Assembly (NCBI GenBank): GCA_027073945.1
Contig: JALTEL010000216.1
Location: 1 to 9,080, forward strand
Length of the DNA stretch: 9,080 bases
Direction: 5' to 3'
Source: Caldifarciminota bacterium
Lineage (GTDB): Bacteria > WOR-3 > Hydrothermia > UBA1063 > CAJXJZ01
Shown here: piece after piece, positions 1-6,583 of the stretch
Layout of the letters: the number at the start of each line of letters is the position of its first letter
Position numbering within the stretch: position 1 is the first letter of the stretch
Translations under genes and position numbers: made by a program
The notes under the pieces: generated by a model
Told to the model about the DNA's origin: nothing
Seen by the model: the letters and a program-made list of their open reading frames with translations, nothing else
Databases searched by the model: none

Positions 1-15
1 GTCCTATACGGTTGC

Positions 16-30
16 TTTTTATATAATTTT
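16..30 (+). promoter_or_regulatory. Putative archaeal TATA box for the FkbM-type methyltransferase gene
   Basis: The T/A-only stretch TTTTTATATAATTTT matches the archaeal TATA element. A start site about 25 bases downstream would fall near position 50 and give a short leader carrying the GAGGTGG ribosome site. A second AT-rich stretch follows at 31-43. No coding frame is convincing in bases 1-65. The assignment is by pattern only. Confidence 0.5.
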
Positions 31-65
31 ATTAATTTATAAACTAACCTTAATGGTGCTTATTT

Positions 66-72
66 GAGGTGG
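66..72 (+). promoter_or_regulatory. Ribosome binding site deciding the start of the methyltransferase
   Basis: GAGGTGG matches the archaeal Shine-Dalgarno consensus GGAGGTG. It overlaps the GTG at 69, which therefore makes a poor start. The TTG at 78 lies at suitable spacing (5-6 bases) and gives a natural N-terminus, MAKKSA. The TTG at 75 is closer than usual. Confidence 0.55.
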
Positions 73-77
73 TTTTG

Positions 78-983
78 TTGGCAAAGAAAAGCGCAATCAG
101 TTTTATTTATGGAAAACTCCCCAAGAACATTCGTGAATTAATTCTCATCAATTTATTTCGATTTCGATCAGTTTTACCACCCTCTTTTTTACAGCGGCAT
201 TATGGGAGATACTTGGGTTTAACTAATCTAAAGGTTGCTGATGCTGGGGTGGATACTTATCCATATATAAAACTTACCAACGGGAAGATATTTTATGGTG
301 CACTACCATACCCCTTTGAGAAAAAGATGTATCCCGTTCTTCCTCATTCAACAAGAAAAAAAATTCCAGTTGAGTGTATCGGACTTGCTCTCCATATAGA
401 TGAGAGGTATATTAATGGTGGAGAAGTCTTCAGATATTATAAACCCAAAAAAACAGACACTCTCGTTGAAGTAGGATCATTTTTTGGATTTCACACTATT
501 TACTATTCTGATAAAGTAAAAAGAGTATTCTCTTTCGAAGCTGCCCCTGATAATTTTATGATATTGGAAAAAAACATCAAATCAAACAAATTGGATAATG
601 TCACCATATTCAATCAAGCTATATGGAAAGAAGAGGCAGAATTGCCTTTTTATAGTTCCGGGAATTTCCAAGAAGGAAAAAGTTTTGTTCCGGGAGTTGA
701 TGTCCCCGATTCTAACTACACTTTGATCAAAGCACGACCTTTGAATAAAGTATTAAACGAGCTGAAAATTAAAAAAGTCGATTTTCTGGTTTTGCAAGTA
801 AATGGTGCAGAAACACCAATCCTTGAGAGTATGGATCTTTCTAATATACAGAATATCTGCACTTTTGCCCTTTATGAGGTGGATGGTAGAAAAAGTTCCG
901 AACAGGTGTTGGAGATATTAGATTCAAAAGGATTTGAAGCTGTCAATCATGAGGGTATTGTTTATGGTTGGAAAAAGAAATAG
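78..983 (+). CDS. FkbM family SAM-dependent methyltransferase (divergent motifs)
   Basis: Probably a soluble S-adenosylmethionine-dependent O-methyltransferase acting on a sugar or glycan. Residue numbers count from the longer GTG start at 69 (304 aa); the TTG at 78 removes three. The Rossmann-like core begins at residues 130-143 with LVEVGSFFGFHT, the position of the family's vDvGaNiG..T SAM loop. The acidic strand-2 motif FSFEAAPDN follows at 154-162. VDFLVLQVNGAE at 237-248 aligns with the family's iDllKiDvEGaE. The first 125 residues form an extra N-terminal region without a recognised motif, and there is no signal peptide or clear membrane segment. Odd points: the SAM-loop Asp is Glu134, and the later Asp and Glu are Gln243 and Asn245. 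The gene stands alone on the plus strand and its TAG touches the stop of the convergent gene. The family call is good; the substrate is unknown. Confidence 0.8.
   Translation: MAKKSAISFIYGKLPKNIRELILINLFRFRSVLPPSFLQRHYGRYLGLTNLKVADAGVDTYPYIKLTNGKIFYGALPYPFEKKMYPVLPHSTRKKIPVECIGLALHIDERYINGGEVFRYYKPKKTDTLVEVGSFFGFHTIYYSDKVKRVFSFEAAPDNFMILEKNIKSNKLDNVTIFNQAIWKEEAELPFYSSGNFQEGKSFVPGVDVPDSNYTLIKARPLNKVLNELKIKKVDFLVLQVNGAETPILESMDLSNIQNICTFALYEVDGRKSSEQVLEILDSKGFEAVNHEGIVYGWKKK
970..983 (-). terminator. Possible oligo-T terminator after the minus-strand operon
   Basis: Read on the minus strand, the bases directly after the stop of the AlkP-like gene are CTATTTCTTTTTCC. Archaeal RNA polymerase often stops at such T-tracts without a hairpin. 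This tract is inside the last codons of the convergent methyltransferase gene. The call rests on pattern only. Confidence 0.3.
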
Positions 984-2564
984 TTACAGATAACCCAACG
1001 CCTCCAATCTGGACTTCACTTCATTATTTTGATTCGCTTTTATTGGTTGCCGCTTTGGCGCTTTTGGATCATCAATTATTTTATACATCTCTAACCTCAT
1101 CTTTTCGGCTTTACCAGACCATTTTTGTGGTTCGGCAATCAAGAGATTTTTGGTTTCGTACGGATCTTTTTGTATATCATAGAGCGCATAGCGGTTATTC
1201 CCCTTGGCCTTTGCCTCTGTTTTTTCCAATAACGTTTTGCGGGTTTCATCCCCGGACTTAAGCTCTTTAATCATCCTAGCTATCTCCCTTTCATTTTTAT
1301 TATCCCAATCTGCTATCACCTTCCTATACATCTCTCTGACAAATTGTTCGTCACTTAATTTTTCACTTTCCCGCAAAGAGAATGGCTCCCCTGTTTCAAC
1401 ATATCTAAGTCCGTTAATGATGATTGACCTCTGTCTCATCAATGCTAGATAATCAATATCTACCCCACCACTGAATTTTTTTTCGGCATCTTTAGCACTT
1501 TTGAAAACCGCCCCATTATTCCACCAGGCATGCTCTGAATAGATTATAGATTTTCCCTCCTCTAAGAGGTTTCTACCCTGAAATTTGGCATTAATGCCTG
1601 CAATGGCTGCCAGTGTCGGCAAAACATCTGCATTACTGACAAATTCGTCTTTTTGCCCTGAAAGCCCGTTCTTCTTTACAACAAGTGGGATTCTTGTTAG
1701 GTCATATGTATTTGCATAGCAGTGATCAAAACGAAGCTTTCCATCCTTAACTAATTCAGGCCGTATCACTGACTCACCATGGTCTGCCAACAAAACTAAA
1801 ACGGAATCTTCCAATGCTCCAATCTTTTTAAGATTGCCCAAATAGTATTTGAACCTTCCCTTGTCAAAATAATTTATTGATTTGATATAAAGTGGTATGA
1901 GAGTTTCAAGGAGTTCCTCTTTCCCATAAAGCGAGTTTTTTATTATGAACCATTGTTTAGTATGGGCATCTTCATTACTGTAGTCCCCATCCTTTAAAAT
2001 GAATTCGAACCCAAACTTATCACAAACCTCTTTTGCTTGTTTATATGATTCCCTCAGATAATCTTTTGTTGGTTGGCTGTCAGTAACAAAATAAGGGAAG
2101 TGTACATCCAAAAAACGTTGGTACAACACAAAGTCTTTTTCAATACCTCCAATGAGTGAGAATAATTTTTGGTCACTTGTCCCTTGGTCTATTATATGTT
2201 TTGCTCCCCTAGAAAGACCGAGCATATTGTGGAAAAGCCCTTTGTCCCAAGCACAAATGGTTTCATATCCCGCATTTCCGAAAATCTCAAATATAGTTGG
2301 CACATTCTCTGTCAATCGACTATGGAAAAAAGAATGTATCCCATGCCGTGGAGGGTAAGTCCCAGTAAATAAAGTTGCATGGGATGTGGGGGTTTCTGGG
2401 GATACACTGCAAGCATTCGAAAAGTTTAAACCGGTTTTTGCCAAAGCATTCATATTGTCTGCTTTGAGTAAGTCCTCTACCCCATACTTTTCCATGAATG
2501 TTTGATCATTACTTTTTATAACATCAAATCGGAGGGCGTCCACCATCAATATGATAACATTCAT
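984..2564 (-). CDS. Sulfatase/alkaline-phosphatase-superfamily enzyme, Thr at the nucleophile position
   Basis: A 526-residue metal-dependent hydrolase or transferase of the alkaline-phosphatase superfamily (sulfatase fold). Metal-binding signatures are visible in order: MVDALRFD at 7-14 (Asp9), the nucleophile region TPTSHATLFTG at 58-68, LADHGES at 259-265 (Asp261, His262), and FDHCYANTYDLTRIPLVV at 279-296 (His281). The C-terminal subdomain carries the usual ALYDIQKDPYETKNL motif near 460-474 and ends LEALGYL, as many sulfatases do. The nucleophile position appears to be Thr58, followed by P-T-S-H, not C/S-x-P-x-R. It therefore lacks the formylglycine signature and may cleave or transfer a phosphoester, as in nucleotide-pyrophosphatase-like or phosphoglycerol-transferase-like members. 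No signal peptide is present because the first beta strand starts at residue 2, so I infer a cytosolic enzyme. It is last in a three-gene operon, 10 bases after the amidohydrolase stop, with only a weak GGTG ribosome site. The substrate is unknown. Confidence 0.85.
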   Translation of the reverse strand: MNVIILMVDALRFDVIKSNDQTFMEKYGVEDLLKADNMNALAKTGLNFSNACSVSPETPTSHATLFTGTYPPRHGIHSFFHSRLTENVPTIFEIFGNAGYETICAWDKGLFHNMLGLSRGAKHIIDQGTSDQKLFSLIGGIEKDFVLYQRFLDVHFPYFVTDSQPTKDYLRESYKQAKEVCDKFGFEFILKDGDYSNEDAHTKQWFIIKNSLYGKEELLETLIPLYIKSINYFDKGRFKYYLGNLKKIGALEDSVLVLLADHGESVIRPELVKDGKLRFDHCYANTYDLTRIPLVVKKNGLSGQKDEFVSNADVLPTLAAIAGINAKFQGRNLLEEGKSIIYSEHAWWNNGAVFKSAKDAEKKFSGGVDIDYLALMRQRSIIINGLRYVETGEPFSLRESEKLSDEQFVREMYRKVIADWDNKNEREIARMIKELKSGDETRKTLLEKTEAKAKGNNRYALYDIQKDPYETKNLLIAEPQKWSGKAEKMRLEMYKIIDDPKAPKRQPIKANQNNEVKSRLEALGYL

Positions 2565-2574
2565 AATTACACCA

Positions 2575-3309
2575 TTATCTAAGCAATTTTTTTAAATTCT
2601 CCCCGAGTATCATATCTTTTTCTTTTTCACTTATGCTCAATTCCCTTATCTCAGCTATGAACATGGCCATACCATGTAACGGATAATCACTTCCGAACAG
2701 GTATCTCTCAGCACCAATTAATCTGACCCCCTTCTCTATTGTCCAGGATTCAATGGTCCCGCTTATCTCCAAATATGCATTAGCAATCCCCCTGTTTTTT
2801 ATTTCTTCTGCAGTATGTATCTTTAATTGAGGATCTGCTCCGCCTTGGTGATTAAGTATGAAGTTTGCGTTGGGATATTTCTCTGCAGTCTCTAATGCAA
2901 ATTTGTAGCTTGCTATTTCCTGCCATCTCCCACAGTGTATCTGTACTGTGAGTGAGTTATCATCACAGAATTTTAGGTAAGGGATAAAGCGGCTATCTGT
3001 TACTCTCGTACGCTCAAAAGACGGATGAATTTTTATTCCATAGATACTATCTAAATTCTCCTCAAGGAAATTAAGTTCTTCGCCATTATCTGGACTTACC
3101 CAATGTGCAAAATATAATTCTAGACCAGACCTGTCCGCTAATATTTCCCCAAGAAGCTGCTTATTCTTCTTCTGATCTGAGGTGATTAGTAGGGCACCAT
3201 CAACCCCACTTTTTTTCATTTTTTCAACTGCTTGGTTGAGCGTTAATTCCATTCCGCGGTATTTCTCAAAATTCCATTTTCCAACATGGATATGTGCATC
3301 AAGAATCAT
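2575..3309 (-). CDS. Amidohydrolase-2 type TIM-barrel metal-dependent hydrolase
   Basis: A 244-residue cytosolic hydrolase of the amidohydrolase superfamily, which cleaves C-N, lactone or C-C bonds with one or two bound metals. The full metal set is visible: HIH at 6-8 after strand 1, GIKIHP at 91-96, IHCG at 124-127, NHQGG at 153-157, and GSDYP at 206-210 with catalytic Asp208. ILGENLKKLL near the end matches the C-terminal I.G.N..rLL of the family. It is shorter than many Amidohydro_2 proteins (about 280-330 residues), but both ends of the barrel are present. The start is sure: the ATG overlaps the stop of the upstream SDR gene as ATGA, and GGAGGGG lies five bases before it. Translational coupling with both neighbours suggests one pathway, perhaps deacylating or opening a sugar intermediate. 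The substrate is not deducible. Confidence 0.85.
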   Translation of the reverse strand: MILDAHIHVGKWNFEKYRGMELTLNQAVEKMKKSGVDGALLITSDQKKNKQLLGEILADRSGLELYFAHWVSPDNGEELNFLEENLDSIYGIKIHPSFERTRVTDSRFIPYLKFCDDNSLTVQIHCGRWQEIASYKFALETAEKYPNANFILNHQGGADPQLKIHTAEEIKNRGIANAYLEISGTIESWTIEKGVRLIGAERYLFGSDYPLHGMAMFIAEIRELSISEKEKDMILGENLKKLLR

Positions 3310-4157
3310 CTTATCCCCTCCATAGTTAAAGTGAGGCCTTGGTCTAGCGTATGTTTGCAGACATAACCAAAATAATCCTTTAGTTTAGCTGTATCTGCAA
3401 TATAGTTCCCCACTTCTCGGTATGTTTTCTTGAATACCGGTTTTTTACCCAATTTTTCCCCTATCCTCTCACTTAACTCACGCATGTCCACAATCTCATC
3501 CCCAGCAACATTATATACCCCCCACTTTTCCCCCTTTTCAACCATCAATGAGATGACCTCTGTTAAATCCCCGATATATATCGGGTTGATTTTTGGTTTA
3601 AATCTATTATTTAAATATATCGGCTTTCCCGAGTTTATTCTCTTTATCAAAGATGAGATCATGCGTTTTGGATTTGTTTTGGGACCATACGGGAAAAACA
3701 ACCTGGCAATAGTTATTGGAAAATCCCCGCGATACCTCAAACATTCCTGTTCTGCAGCATATTTTGTTTTGGCATAAACCCCCTCCAGATTCAACCTAGA
3801 ACTCTCGTTTATTTTTTCGTCCTGATATCCATAAACCCCTCCAGTTGAGATATATACCAACCTCTCAACATCGTTTTTTTTGCATGCTTCAAGGACCTTT
3901 TTTGTTCCTGTAACATTCACTGCTTCTGCCAATTTTGGGTTATTCTCACATTGAATTTTGTCGGACATTGCTGCAAGATGTATTGCCACATCGAATTTAA
4001 GATCAGGGAAATCATCTTGTAAATCATATTTTATTTGTTTATAATTTGAACCATTTGGTGTTCTCGATAGTCCAATAATCTCGTATTTATTGCATAATCG
4101 CTTTGCAATCCAGCTTCCCATATATCCCGAGTCTCCAGTGATGAGAATTTTTTTCAT
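3306..4157 (-). CDS. NAD(P)-dependent epimerase/dehydratase/reductase (extended SDR)
   Basis: A 283-residue extended short-chain dehydrogenase/reductase that probably oxidises, reduces or epimerises a nucleotide sugar with NAD(P). The dinucleotide loop TGDSGYMG is at 7-14. DVAIHLAAMSD at 56-66 is the usual fourth strand. YISTGGVYG at 102-110 supplies the Ser/Thr, and Y128-AKT-K132 is the YxxxK catalytic pair. RLFFPYGP at 152-159 and the substrate-domain motif NPIYIGDLTEV at 191-201 complete the fold. No membrane segment is seen. It is the first gene of the minus-strand operon, followed by the amidohydrolase through an ATGA overlap. The ATG at 4157 is preceded only by a weak GGGG. The type of reaction (4-epimerase, 4-reductase or other) cannot be read from these motifs. 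Confidence 0.85.
   Translation of the reverse strand: MKKILITGDSGYMGSWIAKRLCNKYEIIGLSRTPNGSNYKQIKYDLQDDFPDLKFDVAIHLAAMSDKIQCENNPKLAEAVNVTGTKKVLEACKKNDVERLVYISTGGVYGYQDEKINESSRLNLEGVYAKTKYAAEQECLRYRGDFPITIARLFFPYGPKTNPKRMISSLIKRINSGKPIYLNNRFKPKINPIYIGDLTEVISLMVEKGEKWGVYNVAGDEIVDMRELSERIGEKLGKKPVFKKTYREVGNYIADTAKLKDYFGYVCKHTLDQGLTLTMEGIR
3315..3321 (-). promoter_or_regulatory. Strong ribosome binding site for the amidohydrolase
   Basis: On the minus strand GGAGGGG precedes the ATG at 3309 by five bases. It lies inside the last codons of the upstream epimerase gene, which explains efficient re-initiation at the ATGA overlap. Confidence 0.6.
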
Positions 4158-4193
4158 GCCAATTCCCCAATAGGCCAGCGAACCGTTAATCTT

Positions 4194-4240
4194 AATTTAA
4201 ACGACTACTATCTTTTATATAAGTAACAAGGTATATAAAC
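4194..4240. promoter_or_regulatory. Divergent promoter region with two TATATAA copies
   Basis: The 111 bases between the divergent SDR genes hold TATATAA at 4216-4222 and again at 4232-4238, 16 bases apart. On the minus strand TTATATAAAAG near 4212-4222 would place a start about 25 bases on, near 4191, giving a leader of roughly 34 bases before the ATG at 4157. For the plus-strand gene at 4269, the left copy predicts a start near 4243 and the right copy one near 4259. The first fits the ribosome site at 4257-4263 better. An AT-only stretch, AATTTAAA, lies at 4194-4201. Confidence 0.55.
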
Positions 4241-4256
4241 AGAGTAGGAATAAATA

Positions 4257-4263
4257 GGCGGAG
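4257..4263 (+). promoter_or_regulatory. Ribosome binding site for the plus-strand SDR
   Basis: GGCGGAG, five bases before the ATG at 4269, is a near match to the GGAGGTG consensus with a C in place of A. It supports that ATG as the start. Confidence 0.5.
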
Positions 4264-4268
4264 TTAAA

Positions 4269-5246
4269 ATGTTTCTTAAAAATAAAGTGGTGGCAGTTAC
4301 TGGAGGAGCGGGGTTTATTGGCAGCCACTTAGTGGACCGGCTGATTTCAGAAGAACCAGAAACTATTCTTGTGTTGGATAATCTATTTTTAGGCAAAGAT
4401 TCAAATCTTGAACTAGCTAAAAGCAAAGGGCAAGTAGAGATGCAGTACATAGATGTGGCAGACTACAATCAACTTAGCCCAATTTTTGATGAAAATGGCG
4501 TTGACGTAGTTTTCCATCTTGCAGTTATACCCCTGCCGACGTCTTTTTCGCTCCCCGAATGGACATTTGAGAAAAATGTCCAGATGACCACCTCAATTTT
4601 GCATCTTCAAAGGGAAGACAAATTCAAGACATTAATTGCTTATTCTTCTTCTGAAGCATATGGCACCGCCCAAAAAACGCCGATGGATGAGAACCACCCG
4701 ATGAGGCCTAGAACTCCCTATGCCGCAAGTAAAGCCGCATCAGACCTTCTTATTGAGTCATATGGTCTAACTTTTGGCATGGATTATTCAATCGTCCGCC
4801 CTTTCAATATTTACGGGCCTAGGCAGAACGAAGCCAGTTATGCTGCGGTATTGCCCATTACAATAAAACGGATATTGCAAGGGAAACCACCAATTATTTA
4901 TGGGGACGGTGAACAAACCCGGGACTACACCTATGTAACAGATGCAGCAAATGCAACAATAGAGGTATATAACAATAAAAAAACCCGCAACGAAGTAATT
5001 AACATCGCCAGCGGGACTCAAACTAGGATCAAATACCTCATTGAACTAATCTCCTCAGAAATGGATTGGACTAAGGGTATAAAATACAGTTCCCCCCGCC
5101 CAGGAGATGTGATGTGCCATCAGGGGGATATAGCTAAAGCTCAAAAATTATTTGGTTACAAGCCACTGGTCACACTTGAAGAGGGAGTGCCTCAAACAGT
5201 CAAATGGTATTTGAATTACTTCAAAACAAATCCAAACCGTTTGTGA
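4269..5246 (+). CDS. NAD-dependent sugar-nucleotide epimerase/4,6-dehydratase (extended SDR)
   Basis: A 325-residue extended SDR of the UDP-glucose 4-epimerase / 4,6-dehydratase type that modifies a nucleotide sugar in the cytosol. The dinucleotide loop TGGAGFIGSHLVD is at 11-23, with Asp37 of VLDN set to bind NAD ribose. HLAV is at 83-86, and YSSSEAYGTA at 125-134 holds the active-site Ser residues and Glu129. Y151-AAS-K155 is the catalytic pair. RPFNIYGPRQ at 177-186 and GDGEQTRDYTYVTDAA at 212-227 are nucleotide-sugar-binding signatures. The length is normal. The Ser-Glu pair at 128-129 resembles several 4,6-dehydratases, but 4-epimerases cannot be excluded. The gene is a single plus-strand unit. 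Its TGA forms the palindrome TGATCA with the TGA of the convergent glycosyltransferase. Confidence 0.88.
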   Translation: MFLKNKVVAVTGGAGFIGSHLVDRLISEEPETILVLDNLFLGKDSNLELAKSKGQVEMQYIDVADYNQLSPIFDENGVDVVFHLAVIPLPTSFSLPEWTFEKNVQMTTSILHLQREDKFKTLIAYSSSEAYGTAQKTPMDENHPMRPRTPYAASKAASDLLIESYGLTFGMDYSIVRPFNIYGPRQNEASYAAVLPITIKRILQGKPPIIYGDGEQTRDYTYVTDAANATIEVYNNKKTRNEVINIASGTQTRIKYLIELISSEMDWTKGIKYSSPRPGDVMCHQGDIAKAQKLFGYKPLVTLEEGVPQTVKWYLNYFKTNPNRL

Positions 5247-6266
5247 TCATACAATTTTCAGTAGCTCCTTAGTAACAACTTTTGGCGAGTGATATTTTAT
5301 GATATACTCCCTTGCTTCTTGGCCTATTCTCCTGAGATTGTATTTATTCTTCAATATATCCTCCAAAACTTTTTCAATATTTTCAGGATTTGCCTCTATC
5401 ACGGGCATCTTTTCTGTGCAAAATTGCTTTATCAAATAAAGAACAACGGGCTTTCCAAATGCCATACCCTCTTTACAGAACATCCCACCAACGCCACCAC
5501 CACCTAGCTGATCTATCACAACGTCTGAGTTTGATATTTCCTTTAAGAATTCAGAATGGGGCACATTCTCTATCATCCTGAATTCAAAATCGTATCCTGC
5601 TTTTTTTAAATTATCCACTGCTCTGATGATGTACTCCGTTCCTTTTATTGTCCTGTTGGTGGGAGCATGTAAAAAAACTAGAGATTTATTCCTTTTTTGT
5701 TTTATTTTGTTGGGGATAATTATTGGCATTCTTACCGTGGTCACTAATTTGTCATTATACTCTTCCAAAGCCGTTTTTTTCAAGAATGCTTTTGCACTCT
5801 CCATTAATTCTTTATTCGGAATCAATACCTTATCAGCATATTTGAATATCTTTCTGAGGCGCCGCTCTCTTTTTTCATACCATGCTTTAGGCATTTTTAC
5901 TCGGCGCGTATATGAAAACTTTGATGCTTTTTGGTGGACTTCAGGATCACGTATATCGCTTCCAGTTACCATATACAATACTTTTTTTCTAAAAAATTTT
6001 AATACCGGCAGCAATCGCTGATCCAACACCCTAATATTTATTACAAAAAACCCAGGTACAGACACAAATAGGAACACATCATATCTGAGCAAAAAGTATA
6101 TGAAATACACTAGGTACAGGGGGTTAAACCGATTACAGTATATATCCCTCTCATACCCAAAAGTGTCATAATAGTTGAATATTGTGGCTTTATGCCCCCG
6201 CTTTTCTAATTCTTTTTTGATCGGAGATAGTATGCCACACTGGTTATTGAAAAGCAGAAAATTCAT
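5247..6266 (-). CDS. GT-B fold glycosyltransferase (group 1 / GT4-like)
   Basis: A 339-residue glycosyltransferase that probably adds a sugar from a nucleotide donor to the growing glycan at the inner membrane face. The N-terminal acceptor domain begins MNFLLFNNQCGILSPIKKEL, and TGSDIRD at 101-107 is a familiar loop. The hinge is followed by the donor domain, which starts at FLHAPTNRTIKGTEYI (198-213). SDVVIDQL at 247-254, a run of glycines at 255-261, then EGMAFGKPVV at 266-275 form the donor pocket, with Glu266 in the usual E-G/A-M-A-x-G-K-P place. Residues 47-77 are hydrophobic and may touch the membrane. YHSPKVVTKELL closes the protein. The ATG at 6266 has GGAG eight bases before it and overlaps the stop of an upstream decayed frame as ATGA. 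The sugar specificity is unknown. Confidence 0.85.
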   Translation of the reverse strand: MNFLLFNNQCGILSPIKKELEKRGHKATIFNYYDTFGYERDIYCNRFNPLYLVYFIYFLLRYDVFLFVSVPGFFVINIRVLDQRLLPVLKFFRKKVLYMVTGSDIRDPEVHQKASKFSYTRRVKMPKAWYEKRERRLRKIFKYADKVLIPNKELMESAKAFLKKTALEEYNDKLVTTVRMPIIIPNKIKQKRNKSLVFLHAPTNRTIKGTEYIIRAVDNLKKAGYDFEFRMIENVPHSEFLKEISNSDVVIDQLGGGGVGGMFCKEGMAFGKPVVLYLIKQFCTEKMPVIEANPENIEKVLEDILKNKYNLRRIGQEAREYIIKYHSPKVVTKELLKIV

Positions 6267-6490
6267 ACTTGAGTCTCCAAATATAATGCGTGTTTATGTC
6301 TTATCCATTTGGATGATGCGCTATAAATATGTTTAGGTACTAAAACAAACTCCTCTCTTGTTGCAGCAGGGGGTATTGAAACAACGTTTTTATATTGATT
6401 AATAAATTCTTCCCTTCAACATGCCTTTCTTAACGGATTAGATGCACTCGCAGAGTCTAGGAACTTCCTTTTGGATGCCACTATTGTTCA
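6263..6490 (-). pseudogene. Decayed coding remnant upstream of the glycosyltransferase
   Basis: One minus-strand frame reads like protein. From 6415 down to 6266 there are 50 open codons, starting REEFINQYKNVV and including SIPPAATREEF and SSKWIRHKHALYLETQV, ended by TGA at 6265-6263. That stop overlaps the ATG of the glycosyltransferase as ATGA, the coupling seen between true operon partners in this window. There is no usable start codon in this stretch. Upstream, the same frame continues across a TGA (6418-6416) for 23 codons ending FLDSASASNPLRKAC, to a further TGA at 6490-6488. Frame +1 upstream also reads plausibly (SVKKGMLKGR), so frameshifts are possible. I read it as the C-terminal tail of a lost gene. 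I do not recognise the family. The rest of the 6267-6562 gap holds only the flippase promoter. Confidence 0.5.
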
Positions 6491-6550
6491 TCCCTTCCCC
6501 GTATATCTGTTTATACGCCAAAGCACTATGCAAGATGACAAAAAACCGGC

Positions 6551-6567
6551 GCAATATATATTTTGAT
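6551..6567 (+). promoter_or_regulatory. TATA box of the flippase gene, fitting a leaderless transcript
   Basis: GCAATATATATTTTGAT contains a good archaeal TATA element centred near 6557. A start about 26 bases downstream coincides with the ATG at 6584. No Shine-Dalgarno motif precedes either candidate start, as expected for a leaderless message. Confidence 0.5.
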
Positions 6568-6583
6568 ACCGAATAAACCATTT

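Noticed and set aside
968..1452. Two overlapping plus-strand frames (968-1261 and 1204-1452)
   Set aside because: They lie antisense to the well-supported AlkP-like gene, have no family features and no ribosome site.
3430..3777. A 115-codon plus-strand frame
   Set aside because: It is antisense to the SDR gene, whose motifs are complete; the predicted peptide has no recognisable domain.
5626..6021. A 131-codon plus-strand frame with hydrophobic stretches
   Set aside because: It is antisense to the glycosyltransferase donor and hinge regions and its hydrophobicity is what the reverse of that code gives.
6416..6490. In-frame TGA codons as recoded (selenocysteine or altered code) sense codons
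   Set aside because: TGA clearly ends other genes here (3306, 5246, 5247), the frame has no start and no nearby selenocysteine-insertion hairpin was seen, so decay is simpler.
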